NCBI RefSeq assembly: GCF_023149135.1
Contig: NZ_JAIWJX010000002.1
Span: 1,674,001-1,738,000, forward strand
Direction of reading: 5' to 3'
From: Fictibacillus marinisediminis
Lineage (GTDB): Bacteria; Bacillota; Bacilli; Bacillales; Fictibacillaceae
Length of the DNA stretch: 64,000 nt
The translations under genes and the position numbers were made by a program. The notes under the pieces were generated by a model. That model made no database searches. It had not been told where the DNA came from and worked only from the letters and a program-made list of their open reading frames with translations. Below, in pieces: positions 53,987 to 61,889 of the stretch; position 1 is the stretch's first letter, and each line of letters begins with the position of its first letter.

Positions 53987-54730
53987 ATGAACATACCTGC
54001 AAAGACTTCACAGTACTATATCCGAGAAGGCTTCACGGCAAGCACGGGCGATCGATACGAGGCAGACAAGATCTACAATGTGGATCCCGCAACGATACCA
54101 GACCATGCACACAAGTTGGAGGAAGTACGCTTCCCGTCACTGTCAGCTGTCACGCAGAACATTGCGCAGAAAGTCGAAGCTTACAAAGAGCAGCGCCAGG
54201 AAATATCGGAAAGTCCGCGTTACGCCGACAACCCGGCTGAACGTGAATTTTTACTGAAGGAAATCAGCAAACAGCTGGATTCGGACATCGCGGATCTTGA
54301 AAAGAAATTTGCGCAAGAAATCGAACTGACAGAAATGGATCTGGCGCAAGCAAGTGTGAAGCCGATCGAAGTAAAAACCGAAGACAAGGAAGCCGCCAGC
54401 TTAGTATTGGGAACCTTGTCCGCACAGCTTGCGTTTTCATCCGATCCAGCCAGCGTTCTACGCCTCTTCGAAAAGCAAGTCGCAGCTGTGGGTGATGGCG
54501 TTCGAATCGAGATCCTGAAGCACATCGCAAACATTGCAGAGTCAGCCGGATCAGATCCGGCGTCGAAGGAAATCTTGCGTCGCATACATGCAACCTGTGC
54601 CGACAGCCATCCTGGAATGCGCGACTTTGTGACACGTAGCAAGCATCTGGACGCAATCAAACGCGACGGTGATCCGGCCGCAGCTTATCGGGCATTAAAG
54701 GCTTATGAAGCGCGAAGGAGTGGACGTTAA
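53987..54730 (+). CDS. Uncharacterised helical element protein (247 aa)
   Basis: Starts at ATG 53987 (GGGGGAA upstream). The first 50 residues (YYIREGFTASTGDRYEADKIY) look beta-rich; the rest is helical with a coiled coil at about 75-110. Overlaps the following gene's ATG by one base. Structure and operon position recall phage or satellite structural genes, but no homologue is recognised, so no function is assigned. Confidence 0.65.
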   Translation: MNIPAKTSQYYIREGFTASTGDRYEADKIYNVDPATIPDHAHKLEEVRFPSLSAVTQNIAQKVEAYKEQRQEISESPRYADNPAEREFLLKEISKQLDSDIADLEKKFAQEIELTEMDLAQASVKPIEVKTEDKEAASLVLGTLSAQLAFSSDPASVLRLFEKQVAAVGDGVRIEILKHIANIAESAGSDPASKEILRRIHATCADSHPGMRDFVTRSKHLDAIKRDGDPAAAYRALKAYEARRSGR

Positions 54731-55149
54731 TGCTGGGAACAAATGATCAACAGCCAGGCGCAACAGATCCAGCACTTGCCGATCAGCAGCAGCCAGGCGC
54801 GAATGGCCAAAATCCGGGCGCCCAGGATGACGACAGACAGTCGGAACCATTAACAGCGGACGAGAAATCCGAACTGATCAGCTTGCGCAAGATGTCTGCA
54901 CTTGCAACAGCAGGCATCAGCGATCCAGAAGATGTGTCAAATGCACTTCAATGGATAGAAGGCGCAGAAACGGTCGACGAGATCCAGTCCGGAATTGATC
55001 GTCTGCTGTGTGAGTTGAGAATATCAGAGCGATCCCAGGGCGTGGATCCATCGCCAGGTAATGGCCGTCAGTCGCCACCAAAGCCGAGAAGCAGAGAGGA
55101 CGTTGGTCGGAAGCTATACCAGCGCATCAAGGATCGTCGCATAAAATAA
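54730..55149 (+). CDS. Low-complexity N-terminus protein, scaffold-like (139 aa)
   Basis: The first 35 residues are repeats of the type QQPGA / NPGA, rich in Gln, Pro, Gly, Asp. Then LTADEKSELISLRKMSALATAGI and a basic C-terminus (RSREDVGRKLYQRIKDRRIK). This disordered-acidic then basic layout resembles small phage scaffolding proteins, but only in composition. The start overlaps the previous stop (TAATG). Unusually dense in GATC: about ten sites in 420 bp. Confidence 0.6.
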   Translation: MLGTNDQQPGATDPALADQQQPGANGQNPGAQDDDRQSEPLTADEKSELISLRKMSALATAGISDPEDVSNALQWIEGAETVDEIQSGIDRLLCELRISERSQGVDPSPGNGRQSPPKPRSREDVGRKLYQRIKDRRIK

Positions 55150-55157
55150 CACGTGCG

Positions 55158-55196
55158 CCAGCTTGCGGATATGAGCCGTGGGCTGGTTTATATTTT
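55158..55196 (+). terminator. Terminator of the core operon
   Basis: CCAGC and GCTGG arms with inner CGG/CCG, followed by TTTATATTTTG. Marks the border between GC-rich core and AT-rich cargo. Confidence 0.6.
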
Positions 55197-55265
55197 GTTT
55201 TGCAAATTACTAATTGGCTTACGTCGAAAAGATATTTTCGCTTTAAATACAACAGCATAGACTTG

Positions 55266-55274
55266 TGGTAAAAT
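55266..55274 (+). promoter_or_regulatory. Extended -10 promoter of the cargo pair
   Basis: TGGTAAAAT gives an extended -10 (TG-n-TAAAAT) 35 nt before the start codon at 55309. No clear -35 is needed for such promoters. Confidence 0.5.
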
Positions 55275-55308
55275 ATCCCTTGAAAATAAAAATTTATGGG
55301 GGAGTTAA

Positions 55309-56244
55309 ATGTCTAGTTTATACATGTGCCCAGTGTGTGATCAATACGCAATTTCTTTAGGAGAAGTTAATCATAATGATGTCTACGGTGTGGATTGTAC
55401 AAGGTGTGGTCTTTTTAATATTTCCCACGAAGCCCAGAGTCAACTTTTCATAATGAAAGATGAAGTTGAAAAAAATAAAATTTCAGCTGTCTTAAGAGAA
55501 AATAGTATCAAAAACAGACTAGTATACACGGTAACATTGGGGAGGGCAGCTTTAAAGAATGGAATAACAATAGATAATTTACTAAGTCTTTTTCCTAGAA
55601 CTGTATCTGACCGTATTGATCGCACTTTACAAAACCTAGTTAACTTGTCCTCATTTCCAAGTTCACCAGTACATATAACAGAGGACAGTTACCCTATTTT
55701 CTTTTCAGAAATTAAAGACTTAAAGGTTACTTTTTTTATACTAAAACAATTATCTGAAGATGGTTACATTCAAAGTGAGACATCAATTCCAGGAGAAATT
55801 ATAGTAACTGCAAAAGGCTGGAACAGGGTTTCGGAACTGGAAAAAAAAGTTAAGGAAGACACTAAACAAGTGTTTATAGCAATGTGGTTTGATAAACAGA
55901 TGGATCAGTTTGTCGGGGATGGATTTGAAGCTGCAATAAAGGAATCTGGATATGAACCATTTAGGATAGACTGGAAAGAACATAATGAAAAAATCGATGA
56001 TCAAATTATCTCAGAAATTAAAAAGAGTAAGTTTTTGGTGGCTGATGTCACTGGACACAGAGGCGGGGTATATTTTGAAGCAGGATATGCTTTAGGGCTG
56101 GGAATGCCAGTTATCTGGACATGTAAAGAAGATCATTTGAAAGATGTTCATTTCGATACACGCCAATATAATCATATTGTATGGACTGACGTTGAAGACC
56201 TTCGAAGAAAATTATATTATCGAATACAAGCAACTATTGAATAA
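55309..56244 (+). CDS. Zinc-ribbon plus deoxyribosyltransferase-like (TIR-like fold) protein
   Basis: A 311-residue AT-rich cargo gene. A zinc ribbon (C7xxC10...C30xxC33) starts the protein. The middle (60-175) is helical, perhaps a winged helix. Residues 186-311 form a nucleoside 2-deoxyribosyltransferase/TIR-like alpha-beta domain: VFIAMWFD, then LVADVTGHRGGVYFEAGYALGLG with the conserved glutamate E257. Such domains cleave N-glycosidic bonds of nucleosides or NAD. It is followed 56 bp later by an ApeA-like gene on the same strand. A defence sensor or effector role is inferred. Confidence 0.65.
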   Translation: MSSLYMCPVCDQYAISLGEVNHNDVYGVDCTRCGLFNISHEAQSQLFIMKDEVEKNKISAVLRENSIKNRLVYTVTLGRAALKNGITIDNLLSLFPRTVSDRIDRTLQNLVNLSSFPSSPVHITEDSYPIFFSEIKDLKVTFFILKQLSEDGYIQSETSIPGEIIVTAKGWNRVSELEKKVKEDTKQVFIAMWFDKQMDQFVGDGFEAAIKESGYEPFRIDWKEHNEKIDDQIISEIKKSKFLVADVTGHRGGVYFEAGYALGLGMPVIWTCKEDHLKDVHFDTRQYNHIVWTDVEDLRRKLYYRIQATIE

Positions 56245-56300
56245 GCTATCTCCAAAAGTTTTAAACGCAATAAATTAAAGTTAAAAGGGAGGACTCACAT

Positions 56301-57686
56301 TTGATCACAGGTTTATTGAAATATAAAGAAAAAAATTGCGTGTTTAAACTAATGGAATTTGATCTTGAAATTGAAGAAATTGAAAATAGAGATGAAATTT
56401 ATATTAATGATTTAGACTTTTTTTTAAATCCAGATTCAATTTTAAAAGACGGCATAAATCTTCTTAAAGGTATAGAATTTGAAAATGGGAAGGAGATACT
56501 TTTTAACATTTATTCTTTAGATCAATCTGGGCCAAAAACTCACAATGCAAAATTATTATCCTATATAGTTTTTGATCAAAAAGAATCTAAATTTGATGGA
56601 TTACAAATAAATGCTGACGAACTTAATTGGTTTCATAGTGTAAGTAATTCGTATTCACATAGAATTACACCTTCTACTGGCCAGGCAGAAGTGATCGTTA
56701 AACCTTATGAAAACACATCAAAAGAGTTTAACTTTAGCTTCGAAGATCAAAAAATTAATGGAAACCTTAATATATCTAGGACAATTTCTTTAGGATCAAC
56801 CTTACCTTTAAAATTAAGAACAGATTTAAATTTTTATTTTAAAGCTACAAATTGCTTTCATATAGTCGAAAAACTATCATACATTACGACCCAGTTTTTG
56901 AGCTTGATTACATACAGAAGGAATTGCAGAATAAACCGAATTACTTTAAAGAAGAAAGATAACAACACTGGAAAGTATCGAAATGTTGGTAAACTAATGA
57001 TCAGGAATATCAATAATATGGATAAACATTCTGAAGAAGAAAAAATAGTTCGCGAACGATTAATTGATTTACCATTAATTGAAGATCATATTGGATTATT
57101 ATTTGACCAGGTAATTACGAACAAAATCTATTTAACTCATATACCTAAAAATTCAAAGGAAAATAAGGTAACAACTCCATCTCGCTTTATAATGGTTACT
57201 GCTGGATTTGAATGGCAATATAGGTTTTTACATAAGGATGAACAGGAAAAAGAAGACAAATATAAAGAACAACGAGAGGAAATAATTTCTTTTCTTGATG
57301 AAAAAATCGAACAAAATACCGGGAAAAAGAAAAAGTATTTTAAAAGTACCAAAAGTCTTGTTTTAAGAAGTGATTCAACTTTATCAGATAAAATACAAAA
57401 AGCATTGGATGAATTTGATGATGTGTTAGAAATTTTCATTAAGGATTTATATTTATTAAATAACATAGAAGAATATAAGTACTTGGAGATAGCTGATCGG
57501 ATTCAACTTCATAGAAACAATATAGCTCATGGAAATATTGATCAAGAGATGGATTCTCTTGTTATTCTTGATCTATTTATCCTAGAGTGGCTATATTATG
57601 CAATGGTCTTAAATAGCATTGGTATGTCAAGAAAAAATATAATGCTTTCTTTAAATAAATTATTTAATCGAAGGTTTGCGTTATAA
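56301..57686 (+). CDS. ApeA-like HEPN protein
   Basis: A 461-residue protein, TTG start with GGGAGG 8 nt upstream. The N-terminal two thirds (MITGLLKYKEKNCVFKLMEF and following beta strands) resemble the ApeA N-terminal domain; the C-terminal domain contains R405-x4-H410 in LHRNNIAHG, the HEPN ribonuclease motif. ApeA is a known single-gene anti-phage HEPN system, described from enterobacteria; this one is shorter and paired with a deoxyribosyltransferase-like gene. Predicted abortive-infection effector acting on RNA. Located at the att-proximal cargo end of the island. Confidence 0.6.
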   Translation: MITGLLKYKEKNCVFKLMEFDLEIEEIENRDEIYINDLDFFLNPDSILKDGINLLKGIEFENGKEILFNIYSLDQSGPKTHNAKLLSYIVFDQKESKFDGLQINADELNWFHSVSNSYSHRITPSTGQAEVIVKPYENTSKEFNFSFEDQKINGNLNISRTISLGSTLPLKLRTDLNFYFKATNCFHIVEKLSYITTQFLSLITYRRNCRINRITLKKKDNNTGKYRNVGKLMIRNINNMDKHSEEEKIVRERLIDLPLIEDHIGLLFDQVITNKIYLTHIPKNSKENKVTTPSRFIMVTAGFEWQYRFLHKDEQEKEDKYKEQREEIISFLDEKIEQNTGKKKKYFKSTKSLVLRSDSTLSDKIQKALDEFDDVLEIFIKDLYLLNNIEEYKYLEIADRIQLHRNNIAHGNIDQEMDSLVILDLFILEWLYYAMVLNSIGMSRKNIMLSLNKLFNRRFAL

Positions 57687-57850
57687 ATGGAATAAAAGCT
57701 TGCAAACCTTTAGTGAATCTATCTACAAAAATTCATCCGTATTACTGCTATGATTGCAGGGTAGAGCGTAGACGTCTTGCACGGTTCAGCTTATGCGTTT
57801 ATAATGAGTTTAATCGAATCAGAAGGAATACACGCTGAATACCTTGCGCC

Positions 57851-57890
57851 GACTGGCGTTGACTGGGCGAATGACTGACGTTGACTGAGC
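57851..57890 (+). repeat. Right arm-type integrase repeats
   Basis: GACTGG at 57851 and 57861, GACTGA at 57873 and 57883, spaced 10-12 bp, in the same direction as the left-arm set near 46.46 kb. Confidence 0.6.
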
Positions 57891-57904
57891 GATTTCTTAT
57901 AACG

Positions 57905-57954
57905 TACCTTGACAGGGTAGAGGTCGTGGGTTCGAACCCCTCTCGGGTCACCAT
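57905..57954 (+). repeat. attR: partial tRNA-Val copy
   Basis: Fifty bp matching 46368-46417 with one change (GGGGG to GTGGG in the T stem). The tRNA 5' half is absent, so it is not a tRNA gene. It also serves as left boundary of the second element. Confidence 0.92.
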
Positions 57955-58026
57955 TCCTTGATATAACTGACATTGAGTTACGAACCAATGAAATTTTGGG
58001 TAGTGCTCTTACATAGGACTCTTTTT

Positions 58027-58065
58027 AAACCTTCTTGAACTCTACACGAGTTTCCAAGGAGGTTT
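58027..58065 (+). promoter_or_regulatory. Hairpin sequestering the second integrase ribosome site
   Basis: AAACCTTCTTG-AACTC pairs with GAGTT-CCAAGGAGGTTT around loop TACAC, burying AAGGAGG, followed by T residues and then the ATG at 58070. It works both as terminator-like structure and as translational lock. Confidence 0.65.
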
Positions 58066-58069
58066 TTTT

Positions 58070-58976
58070 ATGTTAGTGGAATCATTGCAAAAAGAGTTTT
58101 TGATTGAGAGGAAGTTTGAAGGTTTAAGGGAGTCAACGTTGACCTCGTATAACGTTTTCTTCAAGTCTTGGAATGAATGGTTGAACACTCAAGGAATTGA
58201 ACAAGTTGAAGACATATCTCCGCTTGTAATCAAACAATATTTGAGACAATGTGCGGACAATAGAAACAAACCAAAGACAATTAATACAAAATTGAAGTTA
58301 CTTCGTGCGTTCTCAAGGTGGTTAGTTGAGGAGAGCCTTGTTGAACAACAATTTACCAAAGGAGTTAAAGCGGTAAGGGAGGATACGGTTCCCAAGATCG
58401 TTAGACAAGAAGATATTCAACTTGTTCTATCTCATTTAAGACGAGTTAAGAGACGGGAAAACACCTTTGAGTCACGGAGAAATTACGTTCTTGTGTTATT
58501 CATGATTGGAACGGGTTGTCGCTTGAGTGAGATTGAGCGATTAAATTGGACGGACATTGACTTCACAAACTCTCTTATTACAATCCTTGAAAGCAAAACT
58601 AGGAAACACCAAAGTGTTCCATTGTCGGATACATTAGCAAGAGAGTTGTTAGATTGGAAGTTATTCGTTGATAAGAAATTTAATAAACCTCCTCAACCAT
58701 TGTTTATCACAAGGAATGGAACAAGGCTCACTAAAAACGGAATACAAAACTTTTTCAAGTTTAAAGAAAACTCTTGAGATACAAGGTGACTTTTCTCCAC
58801 ATTGTATGAGGAACTTTTATATCAAGGGATTGTTGAAGAATGGAGCGAACTTACGAGAAGTTCAATTATTGGCTCGACATTCTAAAATCACAGTTACACA
58901 AGGCTATATTGGTTTTTTTGCACATGAGTTAAAAGAAACCATTGATCAAAGTAATCCATTAAATGATCTAATATGA
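58070..58976 (+). pseudogene. Tyrosine recombinase, frameshifted
   Basis: Two overlapping frames together make a full tyrosine integrase of about 300 residues. The first (58070-58777, 235 codons) holds the core-binding domain and the catalytic arginine in GTGCRLSEIERLNW, ending FFKFKENS. The second frame carries on from about 58755 as KKTLEIQGDFSPHCMRN (H-x-x-R), ARHSKITVTQGY with the final tyrosine, ending at 58976. A one-base shift near 58755-58770 separates them. Either a real inactivating indel, a sequencing error, or less likely a programmed shift. Site choice (tRNA-Val) inferred from position. Confidence 0.8.
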
Positions 58977-59086
58977 AAGAGAAACGTAAAGAAAAAGAAC
59001 AACTTAAAGTCTTGAAGTATTTGTTGAAACTATATCCAAACGATAAGAAGATTATTGAAGCAATAAAGAAGTTGAAAAGAAAATAG
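58973..59086 (+). CDS. Small lysine-rich protein (37 aa)
   Basis: ORF MKEKRKEKEQLKVLKYLLK... overlapping the integrase stop (ATGA). Very basic and helical. No homologue recognised; coupling to the integrase gene suggests it may be translated, perhaps as a small recombination helper. Confidence 0.35.
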   Translation: MKEKRKEKEQLKVLKYLLKLYPNDKKIIEAIKKLKRK

Positions 59087-59168
59087 TAAGTATATGAGCC
59101 GATTGTACTATAAAATGTATGATTGGCTCTTTATTTAATGTTAAACTATGGAAGTAAGGAGGGGTTTA

Positions 59169-59629
59169 ATGGAAGTGATTACCGCATTGCCTATATACCG
59201 TATTTCACCGAAAGAGTGGGATAAAGAATTTGAGCAAAACTTGGAACAATCTTTAAATGGAGTGGAACCAACTAAGGTTAAACTCATGGAATTTCGTATT
59301 AGACAACGAGATTATTATTCATGGAAGTTCAATGACATTATTGGTTGGTTAGAATTATACATAGAGAATGATTTAGTTAAAGCACAACTTTACATATCGG
59401 GTAATAAGAAGTACAAGCGTGGATTCAATGCTATTTACAGGATTGTTATGATACAACGGTTGAAATTCCTATTAGTTCAAATGATAACGAGATAATTAGT
59501 CATGACATTACACTCCATATAAATTCTTGGAAAGAGCAATATTTTCAAAACCGTTATTACATTGATTATACATATTTAAAATCAATTGCATGGACTAACT
59601 TGTTGAAAAACGAGGAAGTAGTTACATAA
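59169..59629 (+). pseudogene. Uncharacterised gene with frameshift
   Basis: Starts at ATG 59169 with AAGGAGGGG 4-6 nt upstream. The first frame reads EVITALPIYRISPKEWDKEF to GFNAIYR, then loses sense; the coding pattern goes on in another frame as DTTVEIPISSNDNEII through LHINSWKEQYFQNRYYIDYTY to a stop at 59627-59629. One frameshift near 59445. The intact protein would be about 153 residues. Family unknown. Confidence 0.65.
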
Positions 59630-59697
59630 TTTTGCAGGTATTTATCGTTTTTCGGCGAATTATAGAGAAATAGATTTGTTGTAGAGGAGAAGATTTA

Positions 59698-60471
59698 ATG
59701 CTTAGAAATTCATTTTTAGCCCTAATAACGGAAAAATTAAATAACTTTACATTTTCACAAAATGATTTTGATATTGATATTTCGGAATCTTATCATTCTG
59801 TTCATGTGAAAATTACTTATAGATATATTGAAGATTTTTATTTCTCATTTACTTTAAAGAAAAATCCTGGAGAAGAAATAAGTTTAGACCGTTGTCCAGG
59901 GATTGTTGTTAAAAACGAAAGTAAAAATGTAAAAACTAGAGGCACTCTTGTGGAAGACATTACAAGTTGGCTTAGAGCAATGGAAGAAGAAATGTCTTAC
60001 ACTCCATTCGCAAGAGAATTTACAAAAACAAAAGAAAGATTTACAGTGATGGAAGAAAAATTCAATGAAATTCCAGATGAATATTTCTCTAAAGAAGAAG
60101 GGGAATATCTTAAAGAAAAGCTAGAGAACCTTGAGTTTGATTTTGAACAAAAGTTAAGGGAAGAAATGGCGAATAAAGTAAACCTTGAAAATGAAATAGA
60201 AGTAATGAAAAAAGATTTAGAGCAATTAAAGTCACAAGTTGAACTATTAACAAAACGAGGTTGGATTAAATCGTTTGGAACTAAAATGTATACATGGGGA
60301 ACAAGGTATCCGAAAACAACCGCATTTTTGGCTGCAATGGGATTACAATTATTACCCGAAGAAATTAAACAATTCATTCCAAAAGACGAACTAATCAATG
60401 CTATTTTACCCGAAGCTACAACGGAAACACCTAAACTTGTTGAAACCGTAAAAGAAGAAGTTACAAAGTAA
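59698..60471 (+). CDS. Uncharacterised coiled-coil protein (257 aa)
   Basis: GAGGAG lies upstream of the ATG. Residues 1-100 are mixed alpha/beta (HVKITYRYIEDFYFSFTLK); 105-200 form a long coiled coil (EEYLKEKLENLEFDFEQKLREEM-like); residues 205-235 have a short weakly hydrophobic helix (TTAFLAAMGLQLL). Ends at a terminator. Unknown family; coiled coil plus short hydrophobic helix is found in some membrane-associated defence or partition proteins, but nothing specific is seen. Confidence 0.65.
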   Translation: MLRNSFLALITEKLNNFTFSQNDFDIDISESYHSVHVKITYRYIEDFYFSFTLKKNPGEEISLDRCPGIVVKNESKNVKTRGTLVEDITSWLRAMEEEMSYTPFAREFTKTKERFTVMEEKFNEIPDEYFSKEEGEYLKEKLENLEFDFEQKLREEMANKVNLENEIEVMKKDLEQLKSQVELLTKRGWIKSFGTKMYTWGTRYPKTTAFLAAMGLQLLPEEIKQFIPKDELINAILPEATTETPKLVETVKEEVTK

Positions 60472-60808
60472 TAGCGTCTCCAGCTTCTATATGAAATATA
60501 CGAGCCAATCGAATATGATTGGTTCTTTTTGTGTATAGGAAAATCAGAATGTGGGTAGTATGAAGAAAGCCGCCAAACATTCAAGAAACCCTTATTCAAT
60601 AATGCTTTGTTTGAATACAAAATCTATACTTTTTAAACACAAAAAGTATACTTTTGGGTTAAAAAAATGAGTTAGTATAAATTTATGAAAAAAAGTAATT
60701 ATGAAGATATAAGCCTTCTATACTTTCAAACTTTGGCGGGAATAGGAGAAGGCAAAGATAGGAGTGGTAATTGAAATTACTTTAAAATTTATAATGAGGT
60801 GAAGATAA
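60472..60808. other. Intergenic with terminator and perfect inverted repeat
   Basis: Terminator stem GAGCCAATC/GATTGGTTC with T run at 60502-60530. Then TATACTTTTT-AAACAC-AAAAAGTATA at 60625-60650, a perfect 10-bp inverted repeat that may be an operator near a weak promoter (TATAAAT at about 60675). No gene seen. Confidence 0.5.
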
Positions 60809-61135
60809 ATGAACACATACAATATAGAGAGATTTATTGAAACACTTGAGGAATTCCTTTTATTTTTACAACAAAAAATTAATGAAGCAACAAATGGTCA
60901 ATGGTACGATATGAATGTTCTACAAGACTTGGATTCTAAAGTTCAAGCAATTTATAAAATCGCAATTGATTATTTAAAGAGTGATATTTACCTCCTTTAC
61001 AGCATGGGTCAAACAATGCTCGAAAAACAAGTACAAGATTTATTTGATAAGTTAAATGCATCTGATTCAGATACATTTTATATCTTTTATACACAGATTT
61101 TTAGTTTGAAAGCAATGGTTGGAACACTTGAATAA
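60809..61135 (+). CDS. Uncharacterised helical protein (108 aa)
   Basis: GAGGTG 7-8 nt before the ATG. All-helical acidic protein (TYNIERFIETLEEFLLFLQQKINEA). No motif recognised. Stands alone with an operator-like repeat upstream and a terminator downstream. Confidence 0.6.
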   Translation: MNTYNIERFIETLEEFLLFLQQKINEATNGQWYDMNVLQDLDSKVQAIYKIAIDYLKSDIYLLYSMGQTMLEKQVQDLFDKLNASDSDTFYIFYTQIFSLKAMVGTLE

Positions 61136-61889
61136 TACATGAGCTGTCTCTTATTGGGACGGCTCTTTTTATATACAAAAAAAATCCCTCCCCGTGCTTC
61201 CACAAAGGAAACATAGGGAGGGTTTTCTTATTACACCGAATGAGTTGAAGGATACGGTACAAAGAACCGTGCTTCGCTTTGTTCTCTCGAACACGAAAGA
61301 ACAATGGGAGGTCTCCTATTCCTTTTACAAGGAAATCATGAGAGAAGTATTCAATTGTATTGAAAGAATTTTTAAAGTCGCTCCCTATTAGGAACGTCGC
61401 TTGTTCTCCAATCAACAATGGAGAACCCATAGGAGAGAAATGACAACACCGATAAGAAACCATATAGCTTTCTTCATTTTATAGTGTTGCTAATACCGTT
61501 TGTCTACAATGTATCCCTCACCTTAAAAAAATTGTGTGTATTTTTTAGAACCTTGTTGTGGGAGAAAAGAGGGGTACTCCCGCCGTGTGTAGGGGTGCTT
61601 TATAAATCAATTAAATTGTTGATCTTCCTTGTGAACTCCTTGAGCCACAATTTCAGTTTCTGAAGTGCTTCACAATGCTTCTAAAGGCTCTTACCTTAAA
61701 CCGTGTTATCTCTTTATATAAAAGAATCTGACAGCTCTCATAAGCTAAGTCACACATTGCTTCACAAGGTGTTACTAACAATATAAAGTCTCATATGGCT
61801 TTACTCTATTGACACTAATAAATGGTGTTGATACTGTCTGGTTTAGAAGGTCTCATATGAGTGTCTCATAATACAAGGGAGGGAACACA
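61136..61889. other. Hairpin-rich non-coding region
   Basis: Begins with two terminator stems: GAGCTGTC/GGACGGCTC (61141-61170) and AATCCCTCCC/GGGAGGGTTTT (61177-61226). Further stems: TTGTTCT.TCG/CGA.AGAACAA near 61279-61304 and a perfect GTTCTCCA/TGGAGAAC at 61408-61431. Then low-complexity DNA with CTTCACAA repeated and TCTCATATG repeated (near 61788 and 61850) before the recombinase. Confidence 0.5.
61809..61837 (+). promoter_or_regulatory. Promoter of serine recombinase 2
   Basis: TTGACA at 61809-61814, 17-bp spacer, TACTGT at 61832-61837, 53 nt before the start codon. GTCTCATATG occurs on both sides and could be an operator or resolution half-site. Confidence 0.6.

Larger units (their letters stand above)
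46368..57954 (+). mobile_element. 11.5-kb integrative element in tRNA-Val
   Basis: Bounded by 50-bp att repeats (49/50 identical), with a tyrosine integrase immediately inside attL. The core (about 46.6-47.6 and 48.6-55.1 kb) is GC-richer than the host and crowded with GATC. AT-rich cargo lies at 47.8-48.5 and 55.3-57.7 kb. No capsid, terminase, relaxase or conjugation gene was recognised, so it is a phage satellite-like or otherwise mobilisable island of unknown class. It also carries a serine recombinase, XRE regulator, HNH protein and hairpin-repeat array. Confidence 0.9.
57687..58069. other. attR junction region
   Basis: Non-coding. Contains the right arm repeats, attR, and the leader of the second integrase. 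A minus-strand ORF crossing the tRNA fragment is spurious. Confidence 0.7.

Noticed and set aside
54220..54660. Long antisense ORFs inside the 54-kb helical protein gene
   Set aside because: Mirror frames of a codon-biased gene; no start signals and the sense frame fits the operon.
57905..57954. A second tRNA-Val gene
   Set aside because: Only the 3' 50 bases are present; the 5' half of acceptor and the D arm are missing and the T stem carries a mismatch.
57791..57988. 65-codon minus-strand ORF across the attR tRNA fragment
   Set aside because: It is the well-known spurious reading of tRNA sequence (GVRTHDLYPVK type) and has no ribosome site.
58740..58790. Programmed ribosomal frameshift in the integrase
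   Set aside because: The needed shift is +1 and no recognised slippery element or stimulator is seen; a simple indel is more likely.
61194..61391. 65-codon plus-strand ORF (RTVLRFVLSNTKEQW...)
   Set aside because: Begins inside a terminator stem, lacks a ribosome site, and overlaps several inverted repeats.
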